A DNA stretch of 64,000 bases from Morinoia aosen (Eukaryota > Arthropoda > Malacostraca > Amphipoda > Talitridae). Position numbers and translations under genes: made by a program. The notes beneath the pieces are model-generated. The model saw nothing but the letters and a program-made list of their open reading frames with translations, was not told the DNA's origin and ran no database searches. The DNA is taken from positions 41,322,859 through 41,386,858 of the forward strand of contig CM059575.1 of the NCBI GenBank assembly GCA_030386875.1. Reading direction: 5' to 3'. Below, one piece after another: positions 23,446 through 35,080 of this stretch (positions are counted from its first letter, which is position 1; each line of letters opens with the position of its first letter).

Positions 23446-24132
23446 GTCCGCAATGCGGTATTGAAAACAGAAAAAAATACTAACAACAAGGTTCTGACTG
23501 CAAGCTCTCGGTGCAGGCGCACCCAAGAAAAATCAGGAAAACACTTAACTGCAAAAAAATATGTCGGCTGCAGAGTACGTTGCTTGTCGAGCTGCAGGGT
23601 AAGCTGCCGCAGGTACCCGATGTTGAAGGTGCAGGGTAAAACGCCGCTGATGAGACACGATGTTACACTATGTCGAAAGGCGTACCCGTTGATGATAACT
23701 TTTGATTGCGTACCCCAGTTCACTTAACACTGCAACAGTTTATCAATTCAAAGTGACACCTTTGGTACGTAGTAATGTATCTCATACCAAGTTCTTGTTC
23801 GCTCAAAAAATTGTTCCTTTACTCATTACCCGTCGCGGGGGATGCTACTCCAAATGTCACCTCGAAGACAATTTCAATATCGTCTCCAGATTCGTAAACC
23901 AGCACCCTCGTGCGAAATGGAGATCCAACGTTGAGCCAAATCGTAAACTCGGTGTAAACTTCCACCAGCGCCTCCACTGGGATTTTGAATCCGAAGACAA
24001 TAACGGACGGTTGCGGCTGCCACACTTGGTTATTGTTATTGGTGGTCATTTGAGACTGTTTATAAAGTTCTTTAAAACATCAGCACAGGAACACTTCTCA
24101 TCTCTCTGCACTAATTATACACGGATACGTAA
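23446..24132 (-). other. Gypsy leader, right part, with a possible leader ORF
   Basis: Between the 5' LTR and the hAT insertion lies a leader of about 0.7 kb. On the minus strand an ATG at 24049 opens 76 codons with coding-like composition (MTTNNNNQVWQPQPSVIVFG...), ending at 23819. A second frame at 23723-23415 runs into the hAT. Neither has a gag motif. The first could be a small leader ORF or a decayed extra gene. Confidence 0.35.
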
Positions 24133-24157
24133 GTTCTAACCACAAACTGCGCCACCA
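24133..24157 (-). other. Gypsy primer-binding site
   Basis: On the minus strand, two bases after the LTR end CCGTACA, the sequence is TGGTGGCGCAGTTTGTGG. A TGG-starting stretch immediately inside the 5' LTR is the normal tRNA primer site. I cannot say with certainty which tRNA it matches. Confidence 0.6.
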
Positions 24158-24159
24158 AA

Positions 24160-24365
24160 TGTACGGGGCGAGTAAAACACGGTAGACGCTGACGGTAGAT
24201 TTTATTGGTGGGAGCCAGGTGTCATTGGCAACAGGTGGGAATGATACAGATTGAGCGCCCCAGGCGAGACAAGTACGCCTTATATAGGTTGGTTGCGAGA
24301 TCACAAGATATCAAGATAACAGACATAGAAGGCAAGAGTAAGTGACGACACATCACTCGCGCACA
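24160..24365 (-). repeat. Gypsy 5' LTR
   Basis: This is the promoter copy. The TATATAAGG box (complement of 24280-24288) lies upstream of the AATAAA signal (complement of 24201-24206). Its outer flank GTGA (24366-24369) matches the other side of the element. Confidence 0.95.
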
Positions 24366-24369
24366 GTGA

Positions 24370-25215
24370 GGTTCTGCGCATATATATAAGTGTTTTTATA
24401 TTTTCGCACTACATCTTTTGTCTATTGCGAAAATCGAAAATGTTTATAGAGGTAAATGTGCTTGAACTTCAATTTCACATATCTGTATGCATTTTCGTTC
24501 CCCTTGTTGCGATAGAAATGTGAAAAACGAAATTTGAACAATTAGGTTAATTAAGCGGATTTTGGGGTAGTTCCTCCCCTAATTAACTCGGAGTTCATCG
24601 AACATCTCAAATTATGCCATTTGCAAGTGATTTCTTTCTCCGTCATACCAAGCGTTTCTGCAAGCTGCTTCTGTGCTGCGGTTTTCTCTCTTTGTTCCGA
24701 TATTCCAACAATGTCACGTCTCATAATTCAGGGTATTCTTTGTATTATTGAATTAATAGCAGAGTCTGATCACCACTCCACTGAGTAAGTAGCCCCAGCA
24801 GCCTATGAAAGTCTATGAAGTCTATGAAGTGAAAAGGGCGTAGAGCGGGCAAGCTCTCGGTTTTGCTTCGCCCCCGGTTTTGAGCACACTTCGACACTGC
24901 CTAGACTGGAGGCAAGGTTGTCAGGTAAATTATTAAGCTAATGGCCACATTTTACGAGCAAAATTGCCAAAATGGCCACATTTTACAAGAAAAAATGGTC
25001 AAAATGGCCACTTCGCAATATATTAACATTTTAAATTAAAAATCCCAATATTTATAAACTCAGTACTCACATTGACAATATTAAGACGAGAGCACCTCCT
25101 CGAGATTTTGTAGGTCTTTGGTTTCTTCAGTCGTGTGATGATGGTAAGAATTGCCAATTTTGTGTAAATTGGCCATGAAATGGTCAATCTGAAAACCCAG
25201 ACTGGAGGGACCCAA
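24370..25215. other. Unassigned flank with short AATGGCCAC repeats
   Basis: No gene is supported. At about 24937-25015 the words AATGGCCACATTTTAC and close variants recur three times at roughly 32-bp spacing, preceded by AAGGTTGTCAGG. This looks like the subterminal repeats of a decayed DNA transposon, but I see no matching second end. Confidence 0.35.
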
Positions 25216-25237
25216 GCGAGACCATGACGTCACTCCC

Positions 25238-25420
25238 GCTAGTCGGGAATCGGGAGTCGGAGTCGCCGGAGTCGCATGTTTTAGGGTGGAGTCGGAGTCG
25301 CTTCTCTGAAGTGTGGTGGAGTCGGTGTCGGAGTCGCTTTTCCGAATGTGGTAGAGTCGGAGTCGGAGTCGTTTATTCGGATGTGGTGAAGTCGAGTTTG
25401 GAGTCGCTATTTTTTAATGT
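25238..25420. repeat. GGAGTCGGAGTCG minisatellite (first)
   Basis: Degenerate clusters of GGAGTCG are separated by spacers of the form CTTCTCTGAAGTGTGGT, with a period near 40-45 bp. The same unit recurs in the same orientation at 31345-31490. It is probably an old tandem repeat, not a coding region. Confidence 0.8.
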
Positions 25421-25439
25421 CTTCGCTTCTAATTTTTGC

Positions 25440-27169
25440 TAACAATTATTTATGATTGTTTAAAACCAAAAGTAAACAAAACAGAGTTAAAATACTTTAC
25501 TGAAATGTTAAAAAAACGCAATGTTTTTGTTGATTGTTTCGTTCGAAGTCCGAACAGCGTATTTATACCTATTACCTAATACTGTCATTGATGTCTAGTC
25601 ATTGGGGGTTCGCACACCTATATATGTGATACCTATAAGTACGAAATAAAATTTTGTAGCTGGATCAATAAAGCATATTTTGCAGTTAAAAAACAAGAAT
25701 TAGTAATTGAAATGATAGCAAATTCATTCTATTTATTTCACTTTCGTTCATTTTCTCTTCAATTCATAGGAAGTAGAAACTAGTCGTACAAGGTTACAAG
25801 TTAATTGCAAATTAAACAGCTCAGCTGACACAATACATTGCACTCATATAGAGAGTGGTAACTCTGTATGCTCTTAATGTGTCTATATTCTTTAACAGTG
25901 GTTCTTTACAACGATCTTTTCTATTATTTTGGTTATTCTTTGATGTATTGATTGATAATGACTAATCTTTACAGAATCCTAAAGTTCTATTGCGATCAAA
26001 ATATTTCCAGTCTTTAGGTTATAATACATTGATAATGATTAGTCTTTGCCAAAATCTGAAGCTACGGTCTGTTACATAAAGACTTCTACTTTTCAAGTCA
26101 TGTTATCACTATTGATAAGGAAAATTTAATTAGCTTATTCTGATGTTAATGACTGGAATATTAGTTGATTTATTCAGCAATGTGTTGTACCTATGTACTT
26201 GAAATTGATTTGTTTGGTTTACTTTTTTGTCTTTAGGTCAAGTAAACGTGTATTCATTTTGAAAATTTCGGCTCATTTCTAAGGTTATTACTTGAATGTT
26301 ATTTGGTTCTTTATGATATATATTGTTTATCACTATGTCATGATCATGTTCAATTTTTATCTTCTGATCACTCCCCAGTTTTTAAGTAAGCATACGCTGA
26401 AATGGAAATTCTTATAATTATGTTTCTACAATTTTAAAAACTGGAATAGTATCTGTTTGTCGACATTATTTAATTAATTACTTCTTCTTAAGGAAGATTT
26501 AGAAATGTTGTAGGGGTAAACAATATCGGTATGGGTACAAATGAAAAAAAGACAATGTAAACGAGCTGCAGTTGAAATAATCACCGAACACTAGAGAAAA
26601 CTTCACTTAGTCACACACATATTGTAACTGAAAGCAATGCACTCTCTTTGCTGCAATTATTGTTGCAGTTATGCGATGGTACAAATTTTCTTACTGGAAA
26701 CGTTCCATATTGCACCAAACATAGAAAATGAAGAGAACGTGGGTATATATTAAAATACGAAAGTGTAACATACATAGCAAATAGTCAGACGAGAATAAAA
26801 TGCTAAAAGTGGCTTTTGTCCTTAAAGAAAACGTTCCGAAAACATCAGGCCCCTGCGACGAAAGCAGAAAAACTTTTGCGTATTATAGCCGAGATATAAC
26901 AGAGTATTGAGCAATAATATGATACCCTTTCTGCATTGTTACAATGCATAGTGTAGATACAGAGAAGAAGAGGCAGTGTGTAAATTTACCTACCTTATCT
27001 ACATGTATATCATAATTTTTGGGAATTTGAGCATAGTAAATGAATCAACTATTATAATTTCGTTGAATTGATGCATACTCAGTGATAGAAAAAACTGTTG
27101 ATACTTTTCTATGTTTCTCAAGGTAGGCACTGCCTACTTTGCCTACTCAGAAGACACATGTCAAAAATA
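25440..27169. other. AT-rich, nothing recognised
   Basis: Long AT-rich stretch without open frames, transposon ends or RNA-gene motifs that I can identify. Confidence 0.5.
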
Positions 27170-27173
27170 TTTA

Positions 27174-30089
27174 CAGGGTGTTGGAAAATTCAGTGCAAAT
27201 ACTTTAACCACAAGTTAAGTCATCATAGCCGTACACTGTGGTGTTTTTTTTTGACAAAATTCAGTTTTTTAAATAAGTTACAGTGTTTTAATTTTTATTC
27301 CGGAAGACAATTCTCTTTGTTAAAAAATTCATTTTCCCACCGATTTTATGAAAATTGCTCACAAAGTGAATCTTTCATTGCACTATGAGCAAATGTTGGT
27401 AAAATTTGTAGGATGAGTAAAATAACAAGGAAAATGAAGTCTAAATCCAAAGTAGGCTACACAAATTTAAAGTTACAATTGTAAAAAAACGAAAAGCCTG
27501 AGATGAATGCCTATTTCAAGACCTTTTGAAGGATGCAATGCATGATAGAAAATAATCAGATTAAGTGCATTTGCCACAAGTGCCAGGAGAAAAACTGATA
27601 TAAGTTCACTAGTATTGACGCGCACCCACATGTTGCCCTGTCGCACCAGATAGGCATGGCTAGACGAACGTCAGTGCTGCGGTAAGTGGGTTTTACTACG
27701 TTTGAAGAGACTGCTAGGAAAAAGATTCGAATTTAACATAACCTGTTTTATGGTATTGACTATGGTACTGAGAACATCTTGAATCTCATTATTTTATCTT
27801 AACGTAAATGAAAAACAGGTTCCTATGAACGTAGATATGAAAGAAAAAAACTGAAGTTGAATTTTACACTACAAAATTATCTAGCTGCTGAAGCTCGCAG
27901 CACGTTATGTTACTTTGGTACATGATGTATCATCATTCAGGATTAAGATTCAAGTTACAAAAGATATTCAAATTGTTTCCGTTTCTTCTATGCAATGCAC
28001 AACCTGCACCGATTCTTAGAAGAATGCCGTACTCGTTCGAACACTCCTCTCTTTTCTGATATGTCTCTGCAGCAGCCTCCGTAATCCTGTCAATCAAATC
28101 TTCCTCTGATTTCAAAGGCGTCTCATGTACGAGGCTCTTCATGTCCCCACAGAAAAAAGTTTAATGGGTTCAGATCAGGAGACCTGGAAGGACAAATAAC
28201 TGGCCCTCCACGTCCTATCCATCTGTCTGGGAACTTAATGATAAGTATGTCTCTTGGCGCTCTTGAAAAATGAGGCGAGGAACCATCGTATTGCAACAAC
28301 ATTCTGCGGCAAATATCAAAAGGAACATTTTCGGGTAATACGGGAATTGTCTTTTGCAGGAAAACATTGTATCAGTTGCGAGTGTAGCAGGGAAAATGTA
28401 TGGACCGATCAAGTGATCCCCTACAATGCCTGTCCAAACGTTGACAATCTACCGATGTTCAAGTTTCTGTTCAATAATGTTGTGAAGATTTTCTTCTGCC
28501 CAGTGGTACCGGTTTTAATGGTTAAAAACACCCTCTCTTTGAAAATTTGCTTCATCTGTAAAAAGAATGGATGATGGAAAATTCCAATTGTAGCATAGCT
28601 TGTTAAGACACTATCTTGAAAAGACAACCCGAGGTTGGTAATATGCCGGTAGCAATCCTTGAACTCTTTCATCTCTGTAGGGATGAAGATCGCTCGCACG
28701 CAAAACGTTTCGCACTTCAGCATGATCTCTGATCCACAGTGCATCAGCTACACAATGACAACTTGCATTAGGATGATCCTGAATGTACTCTAAAACCTCT
28801 TGCTCCAGTTCAAGATTTAATCTTCCTCTCCCTGCATCAGGTCGCGTAACCTCAAAAGAACCCGTTTCTCGAAGCCTTCTGTGAATAGTAGTGAAGGTCC
28901 TGAGATTTGGCACATTTTTGTTCGGGACTTATTTCTGTATAGAATTGCTGCTTGGCACGAGTTTCCTTGTGCTTCTCTGTAAGTCAAATGAATGTCAGCC
29001 ATTTCTTCATTTATAAATCGTTGCATGACTGAGCAGTTGGCAGTGCTACTCTTAACGCAATGAAGTCCAGAAACGAAATGATAAGCAACCAATCGTCTAG
29101 CAGAAAAAACTTTCTTCGAAGCTAAAAATTTGTTGCGGTCAGTAAACTTTAAAAGTTTTAATTTTGTGGTGTGAAATTATTCTCACAATTTCTTTCTAGA
29201 AACTTTTTATCATATCTTCATTTACTTGAAAACATTAGTTTATTTGAATGTTAGTGACAAGGTTGCAAATGCAACGAGCCTCATTAGGGTTTTAAAGCCG
29301 TGACTACCCAGTGAAGTGACGAAATAAGAGAATACGTACCTAGGCAAAATTCAAGCTGTGGTTTTCTAATCATTTAATTTTAATCTACATATATAATGTA
29401 AGTAAATTTCGCAGTGCTCACGGTTGTCTAGCCATGCCTATCTGGCGCAGTGACAGGGTAACATGTGGGTGCGCGTCAATACTGGTGAACTAATAACAGC
29501 TTTCCTCCTGACAAATGCACTTAATCTGATTATTTTTGTCATGCATTACATCGCCCGAAAGGTCTTGAAATAGGCTTTCATCGTAGGCATCTAGTTGTCA
29601 ACGCGTTTTGGTGCGTTTTGACCCACTTACCCCGACTATAAATCAGTACGTCGCGTTCTTAGTGGCGCATTTTCCCTCCCTCAGACCGCACCAGTACTAA
29701 CCGCCGGTAAAGCTCCGTCTCCTGCCCAGCATTTCGCTTACTTCGATCCGCAGTCGCCATTCACCGGCAGAGTATCGTTTTTTAAAATTGAGACAAATAA
29801 TTTGTGTAGCCTGTTTTGAATTTGACCGTCATTTTCTCATTATTTCAGACGTTTTTCAAATTCTGACATGCTCGCATAGAGTATCAAAAGATTTACTCTA
29901 TGACCAATTTTGATCAAAATCGGTTGAAAAATGAACTTTTTACAGCAAAAATTGTTGATCGGAATGAAAATCAAAAACGCTGTAACTTTTTAAAAAAACT
30001 AAATTTTGCTTAAAAAATACACCGCGGTGTACTGCTATGATGACCTTACTTGTGGTTAAAATATTTGCACGGAATTTTCTAACACCATG
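27174..30089 (-). mobile_element. Mariner-like transposon of the DUF4817 type, long inverted arms
   Basis: The left end CAGGGTGTTGGAAAATTC and the right end (inward) CATGGTGTTAGAAAATTC begin inverted repeats that stay recognisable for about 70 bp. Inner blocks at about 27500-27700 and 29415-29600 are also inverted copies of each other; both contain ATTGACGCGCACCCACATGT. TTTA flanks both sides (27170-27173 and 30090-30093). A decayed transposase lies between the arms on the minus strand. The right arm carries an extra GC-richer patch of about 200 bp (about 29605-29800) that the left arm lacks. Confidence 0.85.
27933..29026 (-). pseudogene. DUF4817/DDE_3 mariner-like transposase
   Basis: From a Met at 29026, the N-terminus FINEEMADIHLTYREAQGN and a helix-turn-helix region with TFTTIHRRLRETGSF are the hallmark of the DUF4817 family found widely in insects. 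The linker helix follows on 28913-28611. The DDE core starts near 28560 (IGIFHHPFFLQMKQIF is a shifted reading of this region), and a segment around 28200-28130 corresponds to the SPDLNPL-type box. The C-terminus (28142-27933) has ETPLKSEEDLIDRITEAAAE. The length of about 1.09 kb fits the family's roughly 350 residues. At least three frameshifts and several stops make it nonfunctional. Confidence 0.85.
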
Positions 30090-30093
30090 TTTA

Positions 30094-30405
30094 TATTATT
30101 GTACATGACCCGTCATAAATGACAGGATACGATATAGTCTTTATACAAATCTTCCAGATGTGGAACATAAAGAAATAAATCCATCCTAATAGTACCTGCG
30201 AGTAAAATATTCTTGTACTTGTGCACTGGAGGAACCCGTATTACAGAGACGATCATTAAGCATCATTTAAGAGTGTGAAAGGGTGACAGACCACCAACCA
30301 AGACGGACCAACCAATTTTATTTGTTCAATGAAATTTCCATCGTAATAACAAAGGAGAAATCATGCACAGAAAATACCTAAATCTACTAACTTATTGATT
30401 TAAGG
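30094..30405. other. Nothing recognised
   Basis: AT-rich DNA to the right of the mariner-like element with no frame or repeat that I can support. Confidence 0.5.
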
Positions 30406-30467
30406 AGACACTTGGCATTTTATGGTATATGAACAATCAACACGGTATAATAAAACGCCAGGTGTCT
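30406..30467. other. Strong hairpin, 18-bp stem
   Basis: AGACACTTGGCATTTTAT is followed about 26 bases later by ATAAAACGCCAGGTGTCT. The arms pair at 17 of 18 positions, including one G-U, with a single A-C mismatch. The size resembles a short microRNA precursor or a tiny palindromic repeat. The stem is a little short for a typical precursor. Confidence 0.45.
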
Positions 30468-31340
30468 TTTTCTATTTATAAATACATATATATTTTCGTG
30501 CGTAATTTCTCCCATATTATTACAATGGGAATCTACTTCCTTGGATGGTATTACAAATACCATTCAAATATGAAAACCTTGGCATCTGCTCACTTTTATT
30601 TATAAGTAAAAAATATTGCATGAAAATTGAATTTATTGTTAAGAAAATGAAGCTTATCGCGGTAAAATGGTATGGTAATTTTCTGAAAAACTTCTTGGTT
30701 AATAATAATCTAAATTGTAATACCCAGTTGTGGCTTGCTTGTTCGGTGTGTGCGTCTGTGACGTTCTTAACCCATTAACGCCCCAGAGGACACAAGTGTT
30801 CTCTTTCAAAAATGCCCTCAATATATAGTATTTCTTGTTCAATTAGTTCCCTAATGTATTCTTTGAAGTTCTCTGCCGGGTGGCAGTTCCTATCCCATCC
30901 TGATGTTGGTGACTGCCTGATGCCAGCGCCAGTTTAGTGACGGTGGTTGTGTTAACGATAATATGAGTACAAAAATTCGGACGTTAAAGGGTTAAGGATG
31001 CTTAATGACCGTATCTGGGGTACAAGTTTTACCAGTGCACAAGTACAAGAATATTTTAACCGCGAGTACTATTGGGATGGATCTATTTGTTTATCATCTA
31101 TGTCTTGAGACTTTTTCAATGGAAACTATAGAATCCCGTAATTTTTTACGGATCATGTACACTAGTAAATATATAAGAGTAAAATTTGTTTTTTAATATT
31201 CTGTTGCCAATTTAAAAGTCGTTCGTAAATAAAGAATGTAATAAACATATGTACTGGTGGCAACAACTGCACCCATTAAGAAATAAAATATTCATTTATA
31301 AATTGTGAATATGAGGAGTTGTAGTCTCAAAATTGTGAAT
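30468..31340. other. Nothing recognised
   Basis: AT-rich, with short frames only and no motif seen. Confidence 0.5.
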
Positions 31341-31344
31341 AGGT

Positions 31345-31490
31345 GAGTCGGTGTTGGAGTCGCAAAATTCTGGAATGGTGGAGTCGGAGTCGGAGTCGCC
31401 AAATTCTAGAAAGGTGGAGTCTGTGTCGGAGTCGGAGTCGCTAAATTCTGAAAAGAGGGAGTCCGAGTCGGAGTCGCAAATTTATTCCTC
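31345..31490. repeat. GGAGTCGGAGTCG minisatellite (second)
   Basis: About four periods of GGTGGAGTCGGAGTCGGAGTCG separated by spacers like CAAATTCTAGAAA, in the same orientation as the 25238-25420 array. It ends abruptly against a mariner transposase fragment. Confidence 0.85.
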
Positions 31491-31502
31491 CGACTCCTGA
31501 AC

Positions 31503-31727
31503 CCTGAATTACAACCTATTATCCAGGTATTGCTCCTTCAGACCTCCATCTCTTTAGAAGTTTAGGCAATCATTCAAGGGGAAAACTTTGAATGACAAAA
31601 ACATCTTTGAATATGAATTGAAGATCTTTTTTCCTTTGAAACCAATGATATCTATGAACGAGGCATTAAAAAATTGGTTAGTAGGCGGTCAGAAGTTGTT
31701 ACTAACGATGAAGAATATGTTGTTTAA
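31503..31727 (+). pseudogene. Mariner transposase C-terminal fragment
   Basis: The plus strand reads PSDLHLFRSLGNH, the segment that contains the third catalytic Asp box of mariner (xPSDYHLFRSL). After two frame changes it reads IYERGIKKLVSRRSEVV and NDEEYVV, then TAA at 31725. This is the standard mariner C-terminus, about 70 codons long. The rest of the gene is absent: the left side runs straight into the GGAGTC minisatellite. Confidence 0.85.
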
Positions 31728-31759
31728 TAAATGAATGTTACTATATATAGGTATGTTTT

Positions 31760-34700
31760 TGCTCTCCTTATCATACTAGTGAAAAACGGACAAAACCTGT
31801 GGTACGACCATATAGGTGGACAGAGGTCTACCCAAAAATTTTCATAAGTTTTGGTTGCTGTCAATTTAGTTTCAAAAGGCACGCCCATAGCTCAACTTAC
31901 TTTGTAGCCTCTTGCGCGCCCACTCGGTACACCCACTAAGTCAAAATTTGTAAGCGGATTTCCGGCACGATCTAGCAGCCATTGCTAGCGTGCGCGAGTG
32001 TCGTCTTACTGGACCTGCTCCATTTCTGCTGGTACAAATGTCTTTCTACTCCCGCTCCACTTGCCGCTGCTCCCAGTGCTCCAAGTGCTCCAAGTGGTCG
32101 TCGCCTCTCGGAGCTCTCGCGTTGGATGAACGAAGTCCCGTAGTGAGACAACGGTCCAGTCCTGCTTCCATAACAAATTACAGCTGAACATCGTTTCCCA
32201 TTTTTGTGGATATGTTTTTCCCCTTGTAGAACGGAGAATGCAATTCTGGCAATGCTGTAGAGAGCGCTACTAAATTGAATCAAAAAAGTTATCCTACAGC
32301 TTTCCTTTCACTTTGAACAGCAATAACTGAGATAAAATGATATGTTTATAATCACTTTGATGAGAAGATTTTCTCACATCAGGCGATAAAAAGAAATAAA
32401 TTCAGTTAATTGATCAAAACAGAAATGTGTTATTATCATAGTGACCGTTCGCTTTTAGCTTTGCCCTCTACTCGCCAACACAAACACACGCACACTTCAC
32501 AGAATTTAACATAAGATTCTTAGCGACTAACAGCGGTCTAAGTGAAGTAGTTTAAAAGCCTAACTTATCGGAAAAAACATTCATTACCATAATTTATTAA
32601 AAAAAAAGGAGTAAATGTTCCATAATAGTGCCAGATACAGCCACAGTGAGGGTAATCTGACAGAAAGAAATGTTTATTTGGTATAAATTCATAGAAATTT
32701 CTTTGGTTAAACGGGGAAAAATTTAATAAGGAAAACTAACAAACAACGGCAGATACGTGCAGTAAGCCTTTGATTGGGAGCACCTTAATTTTTCACCAGA
32801 TGTATGCCTAAGGTAAAATTCGGGGTCATAAAATTCAAAGGCATTCAACGAGAAGCATTCATGAATTTGTGAACAAATTATTTTGGCTTTCCTTGGATCT
32901 CGTTGATGCAGGTGTCGTTAAATAAGAAGACCAGCTGAACAAACACTATAGAAAGATTGTGTATTTACTTCCAATAAAATGCTTCAGAGGACGTAGTTTT
33001 GATCTGAGGCGCAGGATGGAAAAGTCTATCTATCTATAAATGTCACTAAAAACGAAAGAAATGAAGAATGGAAAACAAATTTAATTTTACAGTCATAAAA
33101 ATATCTACATAGGACTACAAGCGCATACAGTTGCTCATACACATACACGCACACACACCTAAATATACGTACACCCTCGCACAAACCAACTCACGCACTC
33201 GCTCATCACGACTGTACAAACGCACGTACAAAAATTTCCGCGGGTCACGGCAGTACTTAAAACGGGAGAATTTTTTTGGGGAGGGCTTTACTACAATTAT
33301 GAGCGCGCGAGAACGGGCAAAATTCGCGAGAATGGACAAATGAAACACACACAAACTGTCTGCAAATGAGTCTGTATCATTGTGCTGTGTGCCCTTGACT
33401 GCTCTGGATTTCAGGCTCTATTGTGGTCTGTATTGTACCGAAATATAGGACGGTGCTTATTACACACAGTGTCGTCTCAATGGATACTAAACGCACGTGT
33501 ACTCGTATTTGAATCTCACAACATCTTTCATCGCATAACAATTGCAATTTAAAATGAAGTTGAAATAATATTTACACACATGCATACTCATTCTTACGGT
33601 ACGATGGCTTTGATGCTTATTTAGTGAAGAAACATTCTAACTTAGGCGTTCTAGCACGAGGGTAGCCAATTTTGAAACTGACAAAAATTTCACTTGCAGC
33701 TTGAACTTCCCAATGCTCGAAAGACCTGTTAAGAGCAACAAACATTGGTTACTTCGTCCAAAATACACGAGGACTTGAATACTGCACTCACATGAGAATT
33801 TTGAACAATTGACATACTGTGAGTGTTCTGAAAGCGTATACATTTTTAATATAATGCAACCCGTTTTTTTACTGATTGATATGTAATTTACCTGAAAATT
33901 AGTTGATCGAAGGAACAAATGAACTTGATAAAAGTGAATAATAATATAGTTTGTAATTTTGCACCGCAACGGTAGAGCATAACTCATTATTTAGCCAAAA
34001 AATGATTAATTATCTTTTTAAACATTCAAAACTCATCACTTGAGTTACAATGACAAAACCCTTAATGCCATAACGAGCATGAATATGAATATAACAAAAA
34101 CTGCTATAAAACGTAAAGTTAACACGAAGAAACCACACAAAATTTAAAACAATCGTTAAAAGGCTACCTGCTAACAATAGCCAAAAGATAAGAAATGAAT
34201 AGATTATTTTAACATGGTTTTACTTTACAAAAGCTAAAAGAATTCGAAGATCTGAAGTAATATTGAAAAGTTTCTCACATCACACCTTTACTGCGCAATG
34301 ATTGCTGGACGCGAAGGCTTAATATTAGTTATAATTTGAAATAATTTTATGGTAATTGTGGTATTGCATTGAGCATCGTCTCTGAATGATTATAAATGAG
34401 AAGTATTTTCTGCTGGTGCGGTAACTCCTACTGCGATGCTCACACGCTGCGACGCTCAGAGCTCTAAACCAAACGAATCTTTTATACTTTTCCTAGTTTT
34501 TCGCATTGAAGCCATAACGACCGGAATATAAAAGTATAAATTTTTGATGACATTTATATCTGAGAGTAGATGCGCCTGGCTATGTACGTGTATGGATATA
34601 TACACGGTTGTTCGTAAAAATCTAAGTTTTCATTACAAGTACAGAGCATCACTGCTAGAATTACTGACAAATTTTATTTTGGTACGACGATACAAGAAAT

Positions 34701-34780
34701 TACCTTCACCAAGATCCTAAAGTCGGCTTGTTGATATTTATTTAGCTCCACCGACTTATTTTTCCCCTATTCGAAATGAA
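31760..34780. other. No supported gene
   Basis: A GC-richer patch at 31980-32180 is open on both strands but shows no family motif. A short (CA)n-like stretch lies at 33131-33180. The rest is AT-rich with only short frames. Confidence 0.4.
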
Positions 34781-34872
34781 TATGATATTTCAAAACACTT
34801 TTTCAGAAAATGAATTTTCTTTTACATTATAATTGCATAGCTCATTACAAATAAAAATTTGATTACTCACAT

Positions 34873-35008
34873 TTTGACGTGCAAAACGCGCAGTAGAGTA
34901 CGCGGGAATGACGTCTCCTACTGAAGGTTCGAGGAAAGCTGACCACCTTGGCGGGAGTCCCCACCCCGATAGTCTGCTGCCCATTATTTCAATTGCTATG
35001 TCAGCCAT
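34873..35008 (-). CDS. Possible first coding exon of a host gene
   Basis: On the minus strand an ATG at 35008 (context TCTCTAATGGCT) opens about 45 codons of normal-looking protein sequence (MADIAIEIMGSRLSGWGLPP...), GC-richer than its surroundings. The coding look ends at a good splice-donor match, AAT|GTGAGTAAT, near 34873. After that the frame turns AT-rich. This is how a short 5' exon would look. I do not recognise the protein and see no second exon to the left. It may also be a chance frame or part of a repeat. Confidence 0.3.
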
Positions 35009-35050
35009 TAGAGACGACGGTCACGAGTGCATTATTGCCCCGTTAGTTCA

Positions 35051-35080
35051 TACAGTGAGGTGAAACAAGTATTTGAACAG
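35051..35080. mobile_element. Possible Tc1-like terminal repeat
   Basis: TA is followed by CAGTGAGGTGAAACAAGTATTTGAAC. The CAGTGAGG...AAGTATTTGA pattern resembles the ends of many Tc1-like elements. No matching opposite end or transposase lies close by, so this would be a solitary end. Confidence 0.35.

Larger units (their letters stand above)
11221..24365 (-). mobile_element. Gypsy-like LTR retrotransposon, full length with nested insertion
   Basis: Two LTRs of 206 bp (11221-11426 and 24160-24365) bracket gag, pol and a small env-like remnant, all on the minus strand. The LTRs start TG and end CA on the coding strand. GTGA flanks both outer edges (11217-11220 and 24366-24369), so this is an unrearranged integration. 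By eye the LTRs differ at 4 of 206 positions. Of the 13.1 kb, 3.06 kb is a hAT insertion in the leader, so the element itself was about 10 kb. Pol has several frame breaks, so it is not autonomous as read. Confidence 0.95.

Noticed and set aside
31980-32190. GC-richer patch open on both strands, considered as a host exon
   Set aside because: There is no consistent splice signals, start context or family motif on either strand, so it is left unassigned.
33115-33354. Frames on both strands near 33.1-33.3 kb
   Set aside because: The region is partly a CA-type simple repeat and neither strand shows a motif.
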